Shown: piece after piece, positions 42,970 to 53,264 of the stretch
Position numbering within the stretch: position 1 is the stretch's first letter
Layout of the letters: every line of letters starts with the position of its first letter
Origin: Bemisia tabaci
Lineage: Eukaryota > Arthropoda > Insecta > Hemiptera > Aleyrodidae
Assembly (NCBI RefSeq): GCF_918797505.1
Contig: NC_092793.1
Coordinates: forward strand, 63,731,660 to 63,795,659
DNA: 64,000 nt
Reading direction: 5' to 3'
The notes under the pieces: generated by a model
Databases searched by the model: none
The model's input: the letters and a program-made list of their open reading frames with translations, nothing else
Told to the model about the DNA's origin: nothing
Translations under genes and position numbers: made by a program

Positions 42970-44511
42970 ATATCTACTTGACGTAAATGTAGATTCAAAA
43001 ATATAGATCCTACTTGACCCTAAAGTGCCAAGTGCAGGAAACCAGATTTAGTGGGCCTCTAACTACCATTTAAATTTCAGCTCAAAATATGATTTTTATT
43101 CGAGATTTAGCGCAACTCCTCCCCCCCCCCCACCTGTAAAAACGGTAAATTGCCACCATTATGGAACACGTTGGCCGATTTTGCTGAAATTCAATAGGAA
43201 ACCGGTCTTAGTAGATCTCTAACTACCATCAAAACTTCAGCTGAAAATGTTCATCTTTACTCCAGTTATCGCGTGGACAAAATTAAACCTCCCCCCACTT
43301 TGACCCCTCGATGTGCGGAAAGTAATTAACGTATTCCGATTTTTTCTTCACATTTTAAAAGTACTCTTAGGGGACTATAAACCCCAGAAGTTTCATTTCA
43401 AGAAACTTAAAAATTAATTGCCGCTCAAAGCTCTGAAAACTGAAAAATCCTCACGCTGGCTGATATATATACATATATGACAGAAAATGAATGACATATA
43501 TATTCGTGATGTACGACTCGAGATCGGTGCTCTTTACATGGTCCCAGGTCCAGGTCCCACCATGAGGGAGAACGCAATAGTGTATTTTCCTTCGTAGTGG
43601 GGCCGATAAGCGTAACAATCGTGCACTTCTGGAAGAAAACATGAAAATTTCAGGGATTCATCTCTACCCTATAGACATTCGATTTAGACATAGACCTCAA
43701 AAATCTGAGCCCCCTGGGGGGGCAGGGGGGCCCCTAAATTTTGAATTTTGAATAACTACTGAACGGCTAATGTTAGCGTAATTTTTCTACAATAGGACGA
43801 TGGGAAATTTTATTAGGAGCAAAAATGATTCTTATGAATTTTTCTGTGGGATCAATATTTAAGGCGTGAAACGGGAAAAACCATGGGGGGACGGGGAGCC
43901 GGCCGTTCTGAGGCAGATCCGCGCGCTACGCTGCCTGCCCGGGACGCGCGCCGCGGCGCAGTACGGTGTTTTACCGACGACACAGCCGCTTGTCTTGGTT
44001 AATCTCAACAATGCACAGTTTTAAAAATATTATAAATATATCGTACCTATAAAGCCTTAAAATAGGGCTTAACTTTTGCAGGTAATATAGATATACCTCC
44101 AAGCAAGCGCATGGCAACAGAAGGAGAAGGGGTTAAGTGCTGGAGTTCCGGACTGTTTTGTTGTATGGGTTTGTCAAGTTTTATTAAAGCACCGAGATAA
44201 CTGTATCAGACATCAGTTGGACGGAATAAAATCTGACGCACAGTTGTCTCGCGAAGGGGGGGGGGGGCGACTAAAAATCACATTTCTTATTTGTATACCA
44301 CGATGACCTGAAAAATGATTTTCAAGTGTTTTTTTTTCTTTTCTCGGTGCTGTGCCATCAGAATGGTATCTAAATATGCTTACATACCCTAAAGTTCCTG
44401 GGAGACGGCTTCCAGCCAGACTTTGAAGACAGGGAACCTAATTTTGTAAAAAATGAGTATACATAAAAACATGCTTATTCTCCTCTCTTTAGGGAACATT
44501 TTGGTATATTA

Positions 44512-44730
44512 TTGCTACGTTTAGGCATTTATTCAAGAGGACCAAAACCACCTTCAAAACTTGCTCCAAAAAAACGCCAAAAGAATCTTGAGAAAGCTTT
44601 GATACGGATAAAAGACCCTCATAAAACCTTTGTTGGACTGTTTCTTGTAGGTACAGTACAAAGAATATTATTAAGTGATATAATTAGCCGCCAATATCCG
44701 CTAATCTGTAAAAACGGTCCATTTGAGTGA
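44512..44730 (+). CDS. Unidentified 72-aa basic ORF, left-arm copy
   Basis: It starts MLRLGIYSRGPKPPSKLAP and is rich in Lys and Arg in its first half (KKRQKNLEKALIRIKDPHK). A TCTCTCTTTAG acceptor-like site precedes it (about 44494) and TTGTAG|GTACAG donor-like sequence lies inside (about 44651), so it could be an internal exon rather than a complete gene. An identical copy is at 45661-45879 on the minus strand. I do not recognise it. Confidence 0.35.
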   Translation: MLRLGIYSRGPKPPSKLAPKKRQKNLEKALIRIKDPHKTFVGLFLVGTVQRILLSDIISRQYPLICKNGPFE

Positions 44731-45040
44731 TAGGAGGTCGCGCCTACTGGGAACCTATCCTGCTCTTATGTCATCAATTGAACTGCGCATCATATGATAT
44801 CCCACAATCTCGGTAATTTTGCAACTGATTACTGATTTTGACTGATTTGTTGATATTTTGACCAGAAATTAACCTTTTGATAATCTCTAAAGCTAATTCG
44901 ATCAGTGCTATACTTTACGATAAAGTTTAAGGTGTACGTTTTGTGCATTGCATATTTTGCAAGTCCCGTTTCTTGACAATTGTCTCCATCTTACTTACCT
45001 ACAACTCTTCCATGAGCTCCATTCAAATCAAAAATCGGTA

Positions 45041-45350
45041 AAAAGGTAATATACAAGGTATCTGAATACTATCGCTTCTTTTTATCGAGTCACCCTTGAA
45101 GATATTATTGGTACTTACCACGAGACATAATAAATGGAATTAGCAGTACAAAAAAATCCATGTATATTACCTTTTATTGTGTTCTTTGGAGTTTGGAGTG
45201 GAGTTGGTAACATTTGTATTGAAAAAAATAGTAATATAGGAGGAAATTTATTTATCATGCAGGTTCTGATCCTTTAAAGAACCTCTGAGAAGGACCAGTA
45301 CCTCAGGAAGAAATTCATTGCATTTCTTCTTTTTCAACCCGCAAATCTCG
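45041..45350. other. Spacer of the large palindrome
   Basis: 310 bp, AT-rich, with no ORF of note. It contains two mirrored GGTAATATAC/GTATATTACC segments (45046 and 45163), so part of it can itself fold. Confidence 0.7.
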
Positions 45351-45660
45351 TACCGATTTTTGATTTGAATGGAGCTCATGGAAGAGTTGTAGGTAAGTAA
45401 GATGGAGACAATTGTCAAGAAACGGGACTTGCAAAATATGCAATGCACAAAACGTACACCTTAAACTTTATCGTAAAGTATAGCACTGATCGAATTAGCT
45501 TTAGAGATTATCAAAAGGTTAATTTCTGGTCAAAATATCAACAAATCAGTCAAAATCAGTAATCAGTTGCAAAATTACCGAGATTGTGGGATATCATATG
45601 ATGCGCAGTTCAATTGATGACATAAGAGCAGGATAGGTTCCCAGTAGGCGCGACCTCCTA

Positions 45661-45879
45661 TCACTCAAATGGACCGTTTTTACAGATTAGCGGATATTGG
45701 CGGCTAATTATATCACTTAATAATATTCTTTGTACTGTACCTACAAGAAACAGTCCAACAAAGGTTTTATGAGGGTCTTTTATCCGTATCAAAGCTTTCT
45801 CAAGATTCTTTTGGCGTTTTTTTGGAGCAAGTTTTGAAGGTGGTTTTGGTCCTCTTGAATAAATGCCTAAACGTAGCAA
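45661..45879 (-). CDS. Unidentified 72-aa basic ORF, right-arm copy
   Basis: Identical to 44512-44730 in mirrored position. Both copies keep the open frame, as expected for a recent duplication. Confidence 0.35.
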   Translation of the reverse strand: MLRLGIYSRGPKPPSKLAPKKRQKNLEKALIRIKDPHKTFVGLFLVGTVQRILLSDIISRQYPLICKNGPFE

Positions 45880-47422
45880 TAATATACCAAAATGTTCCCT
45901 AAAGAGAGGAGAATAAGCATGTTTTTATGTATACTCATTTTTTACAAAATTAGGTTCCCTGTCTTCAAAGTCTGGCTGGAAGCCGTCTCCCAGGAACTTT
46001 AGGGTATGTAAGCATATTTAGATACCATTCTGATGGCACAGCACCGAGAAAAGAAAAAAAAACACTTGAAAATCATTTTTCAGGTCATCGTGGTATACAA
46101 ATAAGAAATGTGATTTTTAGTCGCCCCCCCCCCCCTTCGCGAGACAACTGTGCGTCAGATTTTATTCCGTCCAACTGATGTCTGATACAGTTATCTCGGT
46201 GCTTTAATAAAACTTGACAAACCCATACAACAAAACAGTCCGGAACTCCAGCACTTAACCCCTTCTCCTTCTGTTGCCATGCGCTTGCTTGGAGGTATAT
46301 CTATATTACCTGCAAAAGTTAAGCCCTATTTTAAGGCTTTATAGGTACGATATATTTATAATATTTTTAAAACTGTGCATTGTTGAGATTAACCAAGACA
46401 AGCGGCTGTGTCGTCGGTAAAACACCGTACTGCGCCGCGGCGCGCGTCCCGGGCAGGCAGCGTAGCGCGCGGATCTGCCTCAGAACGGCCGGCTCCCCGT
46501 CCCCCCATGGTTTTTCCCGTTTCACGCCTTAAATATTGATCCCACAGAAAAATTCATAAGAATCATTTTTGCTCCTAATAAAATTTCCCATCGTCCTATT
46601 GTAGAAAAATTACGCTAACATTAGCCGTTCAGTAGTTATTCAAAATTCAAAATTTAGGGGCCCCCCTGCCCCCCCAGGGGGCTCAGATTTTTGAGGTCTA
46701 TGTCTAAATCGAATGTCTATAGGGTAGAGATGAATCCCTGAAATTTTCATGTTTTCTTCCAGAAGTGCACGATTGTTACGCTTATCGGCCCCACTACGAA
46801 GGAAAATACACTATTGCGTTCTCCCTCATGGTGGGACCTGGACCTGGGACCATGTAAAGAGCACCGATCTCGAGTCGTACATCACGAATATATATGTCAT
46901 TCATTTTCTGTCATATATGTATATATATCAGCCAGCGTGAGGATTTTTCAGTTTTCAGAGCTTTGAGCGGCAATTAATTTTTAAGTTTCTTGAAATGAAA
47001 CTTCTGGGGTTTATAGTCCCCTAAGAGTACTTTTAAAATGTGAAGAAAAAATCGGAATACGTTAATTACTTTCCGCACATCGAGGGGTCAAAGTGGGGGG
47101 AGGTTTAATTTTGTCCACGCGATAACTGGAGTAAAGATGAACATTTTCAGCTGAAGTTTTGATGGTAGTTAGAGATCTACTAAGACCGGTTTCCTATTGA
47201 ATTTCAGCAAAATCGGCCAACGTGTTCCATAATGGTGGCAATTTACCGTTTTTACAGGTGGGGGGGGGGGGAGGAGTTGCGCTAAATCTCGAATAAAAAT
47301 CATATTTTGAGCTGAAATTTAAATGGTAGTTAGAGGCCCACTAAATCTGGTTTCCTGCACTTGGCACTTTAGGGTCAAGTAGGATCTATATTTTTGAATC
47401 TACATTTACGTCAAGTAGATAT

Positions 47423-47827
47423 ATGAATTTGGTTTTCAATGTGGGATGGAGGAGAGAAAATAATGGAGGAGGCAGTTTTGCATGTTACTTTAAATACTTG
47501 AACTCAGGTGCAAGAGGATACCTTATGCAGCAATTCCTTGCTGTTGAACCCAGCCTAGCCGAACACGATTATCAGAAGAGAATGATAGTTCCTCTTGGAG
47601 GTGTGTGGCTCAAGTTCAAAATCAATTTGCGCTTCAAGTATTTTGAAGAGGAAAAATTTTTCAACAAAGCAGAAGCTATTAATGGAGGATGCTCAGTGAT
47701 AATTGATGCGAAACACAAATTATTTACCAATTTAACTTTGTACACGGAAAGAAAAAAACGAAGTTTAAAGTCTCCTCAAAATAGTTGGTGCTTTATGAAG
47801 CAAGTACTTATGAGGTTTCCTTTCTGA
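47423..47827 (+). CDS. Unidentified 134-aa ORF, right-arm copy
   Basis: It runs from ATG to TGA without interruption: MNLVFNVGWRRENNGGG at the start, a Trp/Phe/Lys-rich middle (GGVWLKFKINLRFKYFEEE), and KRSLKSPQNSWCF near the end. There is no signal peptide, membrane span or catalytic motif. The mixed, globular composition looks more like real coding sequence than the low-complexity frames around it. It ends 136 bp before the palindrome edge. A further small frame at 47889-48044 (MPRRALLFEEYNENHS...) crosses the edge. I do not recognise the family; an exon of a captured gene or a transposon protein is possible. Confidence 0.4.
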   Translation: MNLVFNVGWRRENNGGGSFACYFKYLNSGARGYLMQQFLAVEPSLAEHDYQKRMIVPLGGVWLKFKINLRFKYFEEEKFFNKAEAINGGCSVIIDAKHKLFTNLTLYTERKKRSLKSPQNSWCFMKQVLMRFPF

Positions 47828-47970
47828 AATGAGGTTTTGAAGGCACCTATTGAGAGGGAACGAATAGAAGTCTAGCTTTTTTGCTAGATATGCCGAGAAG
47901 GGCCCTTTTATTTGAAGAATATAATGAGAATCATTCAGATCAGAGATATCCTGTAGATGTGCATGTTTTT

Positions 47971-48590
47971 AGAAATGGAAGTAAAATTGTCGGTCTGCTG
48001 CAGTTTTCATGGCTAACAATGTTCTTATTGGTCCTCAATGCATGAAATTGTGTTCAGCTTCACAAATGTACATCGCACAGTGGTCAAAAATGGGGGAATC
48101 AGTGGACAAATTAAGATCCTCTGTCAAACTTTTTAAAAATGAAGTGAAACTGTTGGTCCCCAGTAGACTTTAGATCCTGGAAAAATTCATGTTTTTAATT
48201 TTTTTAATTATTACTACATGTCAGGCCGTATTGTTTATAGAACGTTGTTTTAGAATAGACTTTGTAGCATTATCTCAATAAAATATGCAAATTTTCAGAA
48301 ATTTAAAAAAAAGAAGGAAAAATGGAGAGAAAAAATTATAAAAAGATCTAAATAGTAAAAAAAAAATTTAAAGAATTTTTCGGGGATCTAAACTCTACTG
48401 GGGACCAACAGTTTCACTTCATTTTTAAAAAGTTTGACAGAGGATCTTAATTTGTCCACTGATTCCCCCATTTTTGACCACTGTGCGATGTACATTTGTG
48501 CAGCTGAACACAATATCATGCATTCAGGACCGATAAGAACATTGTTAGCCATGAAAACTGCAGCAGACCGACAATTTTACTTCCATTTCT
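47971..48590. mobile_element. Foldback element next to the palindrome (arms 218 bp)
   Basis: The arms 47971-48188 and 48373-48590 are inverted copies. Coordinates pair at a constant sum of 96561, with scattered mismatches. The left arm begins AGAAATGGAAGTAAAATTG. It starts only 8 bp beyond the large palindrome. Confidence 0.8.
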
Positions 48591-48755
48591 TAAAATTTGA
48601 CAAAGAATCCTGATTTGCCGACGATTTCTCCCCATTTTGGACCACTCTGCGACCAAAATTTTTTAAACTGAACACTGTTAAATGCTTGGGGGCCCAATGA
48701 GAACATTTATAGGCGAAACCCATCACAGGTGTATTTTTTTCGTCCATTTCTCCCG
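48428..48755. repeat. Two-unit ~164-bp diverged tandem repeat
   Basis: The right foldback arm (about 48428-48590) is followed directly by a diverged copy of itself (48591-48755). Shared landmarks: GACA.AG.ATC.T.ATTTG, CCATTTT.GACCACT.TGCGA, GAACA.TTATAGGC/GAACATTGTTAGCC, and the closing TCCATTTCT. A weaker third unit may follow. This looks like a satellite-like seed. Confidence 0.6.
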
Positions 48756-49768
48756 TCTTTTTGCTGTAGAAATGCTGTCCAGAATGATGGCGATTTGGCA
48801 ACTTTGCCCCCTCATTTCTCAAAAACCGTGCGTATACTCCTGCTAAAATTTTTACCCGAGTTTTAGGGTATCATGAGGTATCGTTTTGGCCCGGTTTCGA
48901 AAAAATCCCCGCTGGCCCAAATTGTGCCAAAAAACGGTCGTTTTTGGCGTCGCTCTTTATGATCGGAATTGGTTAAAAATCGACAATCATAAAACACAAT
49001 AAGCATCACTTTACAGGCCGATTTTTCTTTCCGCACTTACTGCTGTCTCGGCGAATTTGTCGTTTTCCAAGTTGCACTTTCTTGCTTAAGGAGCGGGTCA
49101 AAATGCCGTATGCAAGATTTGTCACACATAACCACTGTCTCAACAAAAGAAGGATCTTCTTTAGCCTTCTCTAGCTATTCATTGCACACTTCAATACGAT
49201 AATCCGTTTGCTCCCTTTCCAAAAAGTGCTGGAGTGGTTCCAAAAGTGCCAAAAAGTGTCGTGCATTTTCATATGCTCCGTCAAAACAGTCCCTATAAAC
49301 CGTAGGGGTAAACTTTACTCAATGATTTCAAATTGCCACAAGTCGGTTATTTTTATTTGATTGCGCTGATTTTGGTCTTAATTGATGAGTTGATCTTTAA
49401 AATGAAACCAAAATCATGTCTGTACCTATTGTAGTTTTGAAGTTCTAAAACCAGTCTGGATCTTTTGCGACAGCCTATGTAATTCGAAATAGTTTCATTT
49501 GGAAGTAGAGATCAGTAACTTGTGATTCGGCAAAAACAATATTAAATTGAAACCTATAATTTTGTACATTCGAAGTAATAAACTCTTTGATCAAATCTAT
49601 GTATAAATTAGTGAAAATGCAAAGGCATATCCAAGGCCAAATCCATCCAATTTTTTATCCTGTCTACTTCAAATCTTCATCCCTAAATTTGAAACTTTTC
49701 TGGTATCAAAAGCAACTTCCGCACCTTTATCTTTTTTTTATCTATACATTTTATAGTTCATATGCATG
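48756..49768. other. No gene recognised
   Basis: Contains sequence resembling MITE interiors (GGCCCGGTTTCG, AAAACGGTCGTTTTTGGC) but no paired ends. No supported gene. Confidence 0.35.
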
Positions 49769-49802
49769 GTGATCCAAAAGTCCTTTCCACCCCCTGTATC
49801 TT

Positions 49803-50013
49803 TGCTATGTCTGGGAAAATGACGAGGGGAAAACGCTATGCCTCAACGAGGCAGTAAGGAAACGGCAGAGAACAAACACGCCATTCATGGAGGAAATCGA
49901 AGCCTGCATTGAATAGAGATAACAGGGTGCTTGGACCTGGCTGTGGCCTCAGATGGCTCGTACCTTGGCAGGACAGCCCGCCCGCTTGACGGGCATGCAC
50001 CATGGATATAGCA
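49803..50013 (-). repeat. 3' LTR (211 bp)
   Basis: About 90 percent identical by eye to the 5' LTR, with the TGCTAT...ATAGCA terminal inverted repeat. The two LTRs are identical at insertion, so this difference marks an old insertion. Confidence 0.88.
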
Positions 50014-50026
50014 GTCCTCCTCTCTT
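50014..50026 (-). promoter_or_regulatory. Polypurine tract
   Basis: AAGAGAGGAGGAC on the minus strand, directly upstream of the 3' LTR. In the family this primes plus-strand DNA synthesis. Confidence 0.7.
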
Positions 50027-50410
50027 AAAAAACTAAAGACATAACTAAGTTGATGCTAGAAACAAACATCAGCAATAAAAAACAAGAAAAAACAAAAAAA
50101 CGAGGAATACTGCACAAAAGATTTAGGCAATATTAGATATAAGTATTTAAGTCTTTTAATCAGCTTAGAGCTTTCTTAACTCTATCCGGGCGTTGAACCA
50201 TTGGTTGAGTTGATGCACTCGGTAGAAGAGATTTATTTGCAGCACGACCCCTGCAGACTGCTTTGCGGGATAATTGGGGGATGCTCATCCTGCGTTAAGT
50301 CCCTGACTGGTCCCCTAGCAGACACTGAGCTTGAAGAAGTTGTGCTAGGTACACTGCTGGTTTCAGGGATTTGCCTAGCAACGGTAGGCTTGATGATTTG
50401 AGGAAGTTGG

Positions 50411-50977
50411 CTAGAGCTTGGCTTGACCGGTTTCCGGCATTAGTTTTGCAGAAACTGGATGCTCTAGTTGAGAGCTGAAGCTGGGTTTTTGAATTTCTTG
50501 ATTTGGTCTAATTACCGGCTGCAAATCTGGAACAAAATTCGAAGGATAAACGTTAATTTGAGGAGAATCATTGAACGTAACACGTTTTTCGACGATGATG
50601 GGTTTTTCTTGAGGAACATGAAGATTGGACGCCGGAAGTTGATCAATGTGACACTTGAATGTGTGTCCATTTTTGAGACGAACTAAGTAGTGAAGCCGAC
50701 CAAACTTTCGTAAAATGACACCTGGGACCCAAGCAGGTTTGTTTTGACAATAGGTTCGCGCAATAACTTGATTTCCAACTTGGAGCGATCGTGCAGGTCC
50801 GAAGTTTTGATAAGAATTTTTCTTAGGGATGACAGGGCGTATCAATTCAAGATGAATTCTAGTGCGACGATTTAGATAATGTTCTGCAGGGCTTTTCCCA
50901 TCAACTAAACGTGTAGCTTCAAATTGTAGAAGTATTTCTTGAATTTTTGTTTCGGTGTTCCCTGGTTCTCTCTCCAT
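50411..50977 (-). pseudogene. Integrase C-terminal part of the Gypsy element
   Basis: It contains the segment that ends the integrase core of Ty3/Gypsy elements (ILLQFEATRLVDGKSPAEHYLNRR), the PARSLQVGNQVIART beta-strand and the small barrel WVPGVILRKFGRLHYLVRL that binds DNA. The HHCC zinc finger and the catalytic DDE core are missing; the frame joins the RT stub directly near 50985, so an internal deletion removed roughly 2-3 kb of pol. A Ser/Pro/Thr-rich tail continues in a shifted frame to about 50200. Confidence 0.85.
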
Positions 50978-50984
50978 TTTTTGG

Positions 50985-51406
50985 AGTTTTGATGCCTAGA
51001 CTTAATTTATTCATAAGGTATGTACCACAGTGTGTTGAAATAGTTTGAATTTTCCTAGACTCTTTGTTCATTTCTACATGAGGGTATGCTTTGAAAAGGT
51101 CGATTTTACAATATACATTTGAATCTTTGAATTAGCCAAGCAATTCTTCGAAGCGGGGAATCGGAAAATGATGATCATCTAACTTAGGGTTAGACTCACT
51201 TTATAATCTACACAGATGCGAACTTTGTTTTCTGGTTTTAGAATTGAGACTAAAGGGGAGCCCTACTGGCTAGTATTAGTTTTTGTGATGATTCCATTTT
51301 TCTCTAGTTCATCCAGTTCATCATCAACTGCATGTTTAATTGCATAAGCTGGGTCACGCGTTTTCATAAATTTAGGTTTTGCCTCTAATTAAAGCGGCAG
51401 GGAGCA
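50985..51406 (-). pseudogene. Reverse-transcriptase stub of the Gypsy element
   Basis: Minus-strand pieces in the order of an RT fingers domain: GSPLVSILKPENKVRICVDYK (a TAG stands just before it), NPKLDDHHFPIPRFEELLG after a frameshift, then KIDLFKAYPHVEMNKESRKIQ and TISTHCGTYLMNKLSLGIK. The catalytic YVDD segment is absent because the deletion begins just after GIK. Non-functional. Confidence 0.85.
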
Positions 51407-52939
51407 TTAAATATTAGGTATTTTCCCTACTTTTTGTTCACAAATTTCAGGGAATTGATTTTGTACATCTTGAATGGTGATGCGATTAACGGAGGATATA
51501 TGTTCATTAGAATTAGAAGCGTTGAGATTTATTGTGAAGCATCGAATCCATGACCTTCCCAAAATAGGTGATAAATGAGAAGGCACAACATAGAAAGGAA
51601 CATGAGCTGTGATGTTGTTGAAAGTAACCGACGCTTTGGCATAGCCAATCTGTTTTATGATTCCGTGATCATACGATTTAAAATTTTGTCGTGCAGGGAA
51701 TAGTTTCTCACTTGATTCCAGTTTTTTGAAGTCATTCTCTGGAAGCAGGATGTAACCACATCCTGAATCGACTTCGAAGCTAGTTTTCAGGCCGTTTATC
51801 AGAACTGTAGCAAAATATTTGCCTCCATCTTTATGCTCATCGCTGAATGGATGTAACAAGTCAACTGGAGAGAGCACGTTGCAATCATATGTTGGTTCGA
51901 AGTTAATAATATCATTGAGATTAATGTTTTCGTTTACTATAGATTTGACACTCTGAGAAAGCAAACTTTTAATACAAACTTCACTCACATGACCTTTGGT
52001 AGTACAGGAGTTACATTTGAGGTTGGCAGGATTAGTTTTACATTCAAATGCTCGGTGATTATTCAGTCTGCACTTGATGCATAGGTCCGCGATGCCAAGC
52101 TTTCCGTAATCAATTTGCCGCTTGGGTTTGTGATATGAACCCTGAGAGGACCTGCGTTGATGGTACCGTTGGTTACTCCTGTTCCTTTGATGAGGTGTAT
52201 TGCTTCTGTCGTCGTCGTTCCCGCTGTGATGTGCTCGTTGAGAAGAGGATCTGGAATGATGAGCGTTATAAACTTTATTAACATGACTGGATGAGCCGTT
52301 ACTGATAACTAGGTTATCTAGTTCTGAATTCTCCAAAGACAAAGGCAGAGTTACAGCTTTATCAAAGTCTAATGCCTTCTTGCATAACAACTTTTCTCTG
52401 ATCGTCAAACTTTTAATTCCTCTTATAAACTGAGCTCCAAGAAATTGGTTTGCAGCACTAACACCGCATGAACGTTTGAAATCAGAATTTTCAAGATAAC
52501 CACGCAGTGCTCTTACATAATCACTTATGGATTTAGAATCACTTTGAGTTCTACACAAGAATCTATGTTGCTCCAAGAGCTTATTTGGAGGTGGAAACGA
52601 ATGTCCCTTCAATTGAGCAAATATATCATCATAAGTTACTTCCGAGATAGTTTTTGGTGCGATTAGAGATTTAAGGGTTTGATACATGTCTGCACTTATG
52701 CAATTAAGGAGGGTTTGCTTGAGGAGCGCTGCGTCTTTTGAAATATTCTTTAGTTGGGCGAAATTTTGGAACCTTTCAACGCACTGGGAGAACTTCTCTT
52801 TCTGTTTGTTGAACTTTTCAAAATCGAGAATATACGATTGTCTAACAGTGGCGGAGCTGGGCGAAGGAGTTCAAGTAGTGAGATTTTGAAGAGAGACCTT
52901 TACCACATCGAGAAATTGTTGACATTTTTCCGGATCCAT
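51407..52939 (-). pseudogene. Gag-protease of the Gypsy element (one premature stop)
   Basis: The frame starts at ATG 52939 (MDPEKCQQFLDVVKVSLQNL) and meets TGA at 52873-52871. It then stays open in the same frame through the ATG at 52687 to 51407. Order: helical gag core (FLCRTQSDSKSISDYVRAL, then LRGYLENSDF), a basic His/Arg/Ser-rich stretch, two CX2CX4HX4C zinc knuckles (CIKCRLNNHRAFEC and CNSCTTKGHVSEVC), then a retropepsin with FEVDSGCGYILLP (active-site DSG) and the later ILGRSW. The continuous frame from knuckle to protease is usual in this group. The single stop may be a mutation or, less likely, a site of readthrough. Confidence 0.88.
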
Positions 52940-53117
52940 GTTGAAACAGTTTACAAGTCCAGGAGGTTGAGAAATCAGGAAGCTTAGAAATACTCCGAAT
53001 TAGAAGTCCAAGTGAAGGCCATTGCTGGTTCACGGTCCGAGCCGGTGAGGTTAGTTTTCGCGTGGTGAACTTACTCGAAATTTCGCAACATTTCGCACGC
53101 ACTTGTTATTTCTGGTT

Positions 53118-53135
53118 GTAAAATTTTCATCGCCA
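53118..53135 (-). promoter_or_regulatory. Primer-binding site
   Basis: TGGCGATGAAAATTTTAC on the minus strand, two bases inside the 5' LTR. It starts with TGG as expected for pairing to a tRNA 3' end; I cannot name the tRNA. Confidence 0.6.
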
Positions 53136-53264
53136 ATTGCTATGTTTGGGAAAATGATGAGGGGAAAATGCTATGCCTCAACGAGGCAGGAAGGAAAAGG
53201 CAGAGAACGAACACACCGATTCATGGAGGAAATCGAAGCCTGTATTGAATGGACAGGCTGCGTT

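Larger units (their letters stand above)
42429..47963. repeat. Near-perfect 5.5-kb palindrome (inverted duplication)
   Basis: Left arm 42429-45040 (2612 bp), spacer 45041-45350 (310 bp), right arm 45351-47963 (2613 bp). Paired coordinates sum to 90391 in the inner part and 90392 in the outer part. The one-base shift comes from a homopolymer: C11 near 43121 against G12 near 47270. Wherever I compared them the arms were otherwise identical. Each arm holds two open frames, a GC-rich CpG block (43895-43990) and G/C runs. No terminal consensus or target duplication flanks it (CACAG on the left, TGTTT on the right). It could be a very young foldback transposon, a segmental inverted duplication, or a false join in the assembly. 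Confidence 0.92.

Noticed and set aside
50201..50401. 66-aa plus-strand frame MVELMHSVEEIYL...
   Set aside because: Antisense to the degenerate tail of the Gypsy integrase; a shadow.
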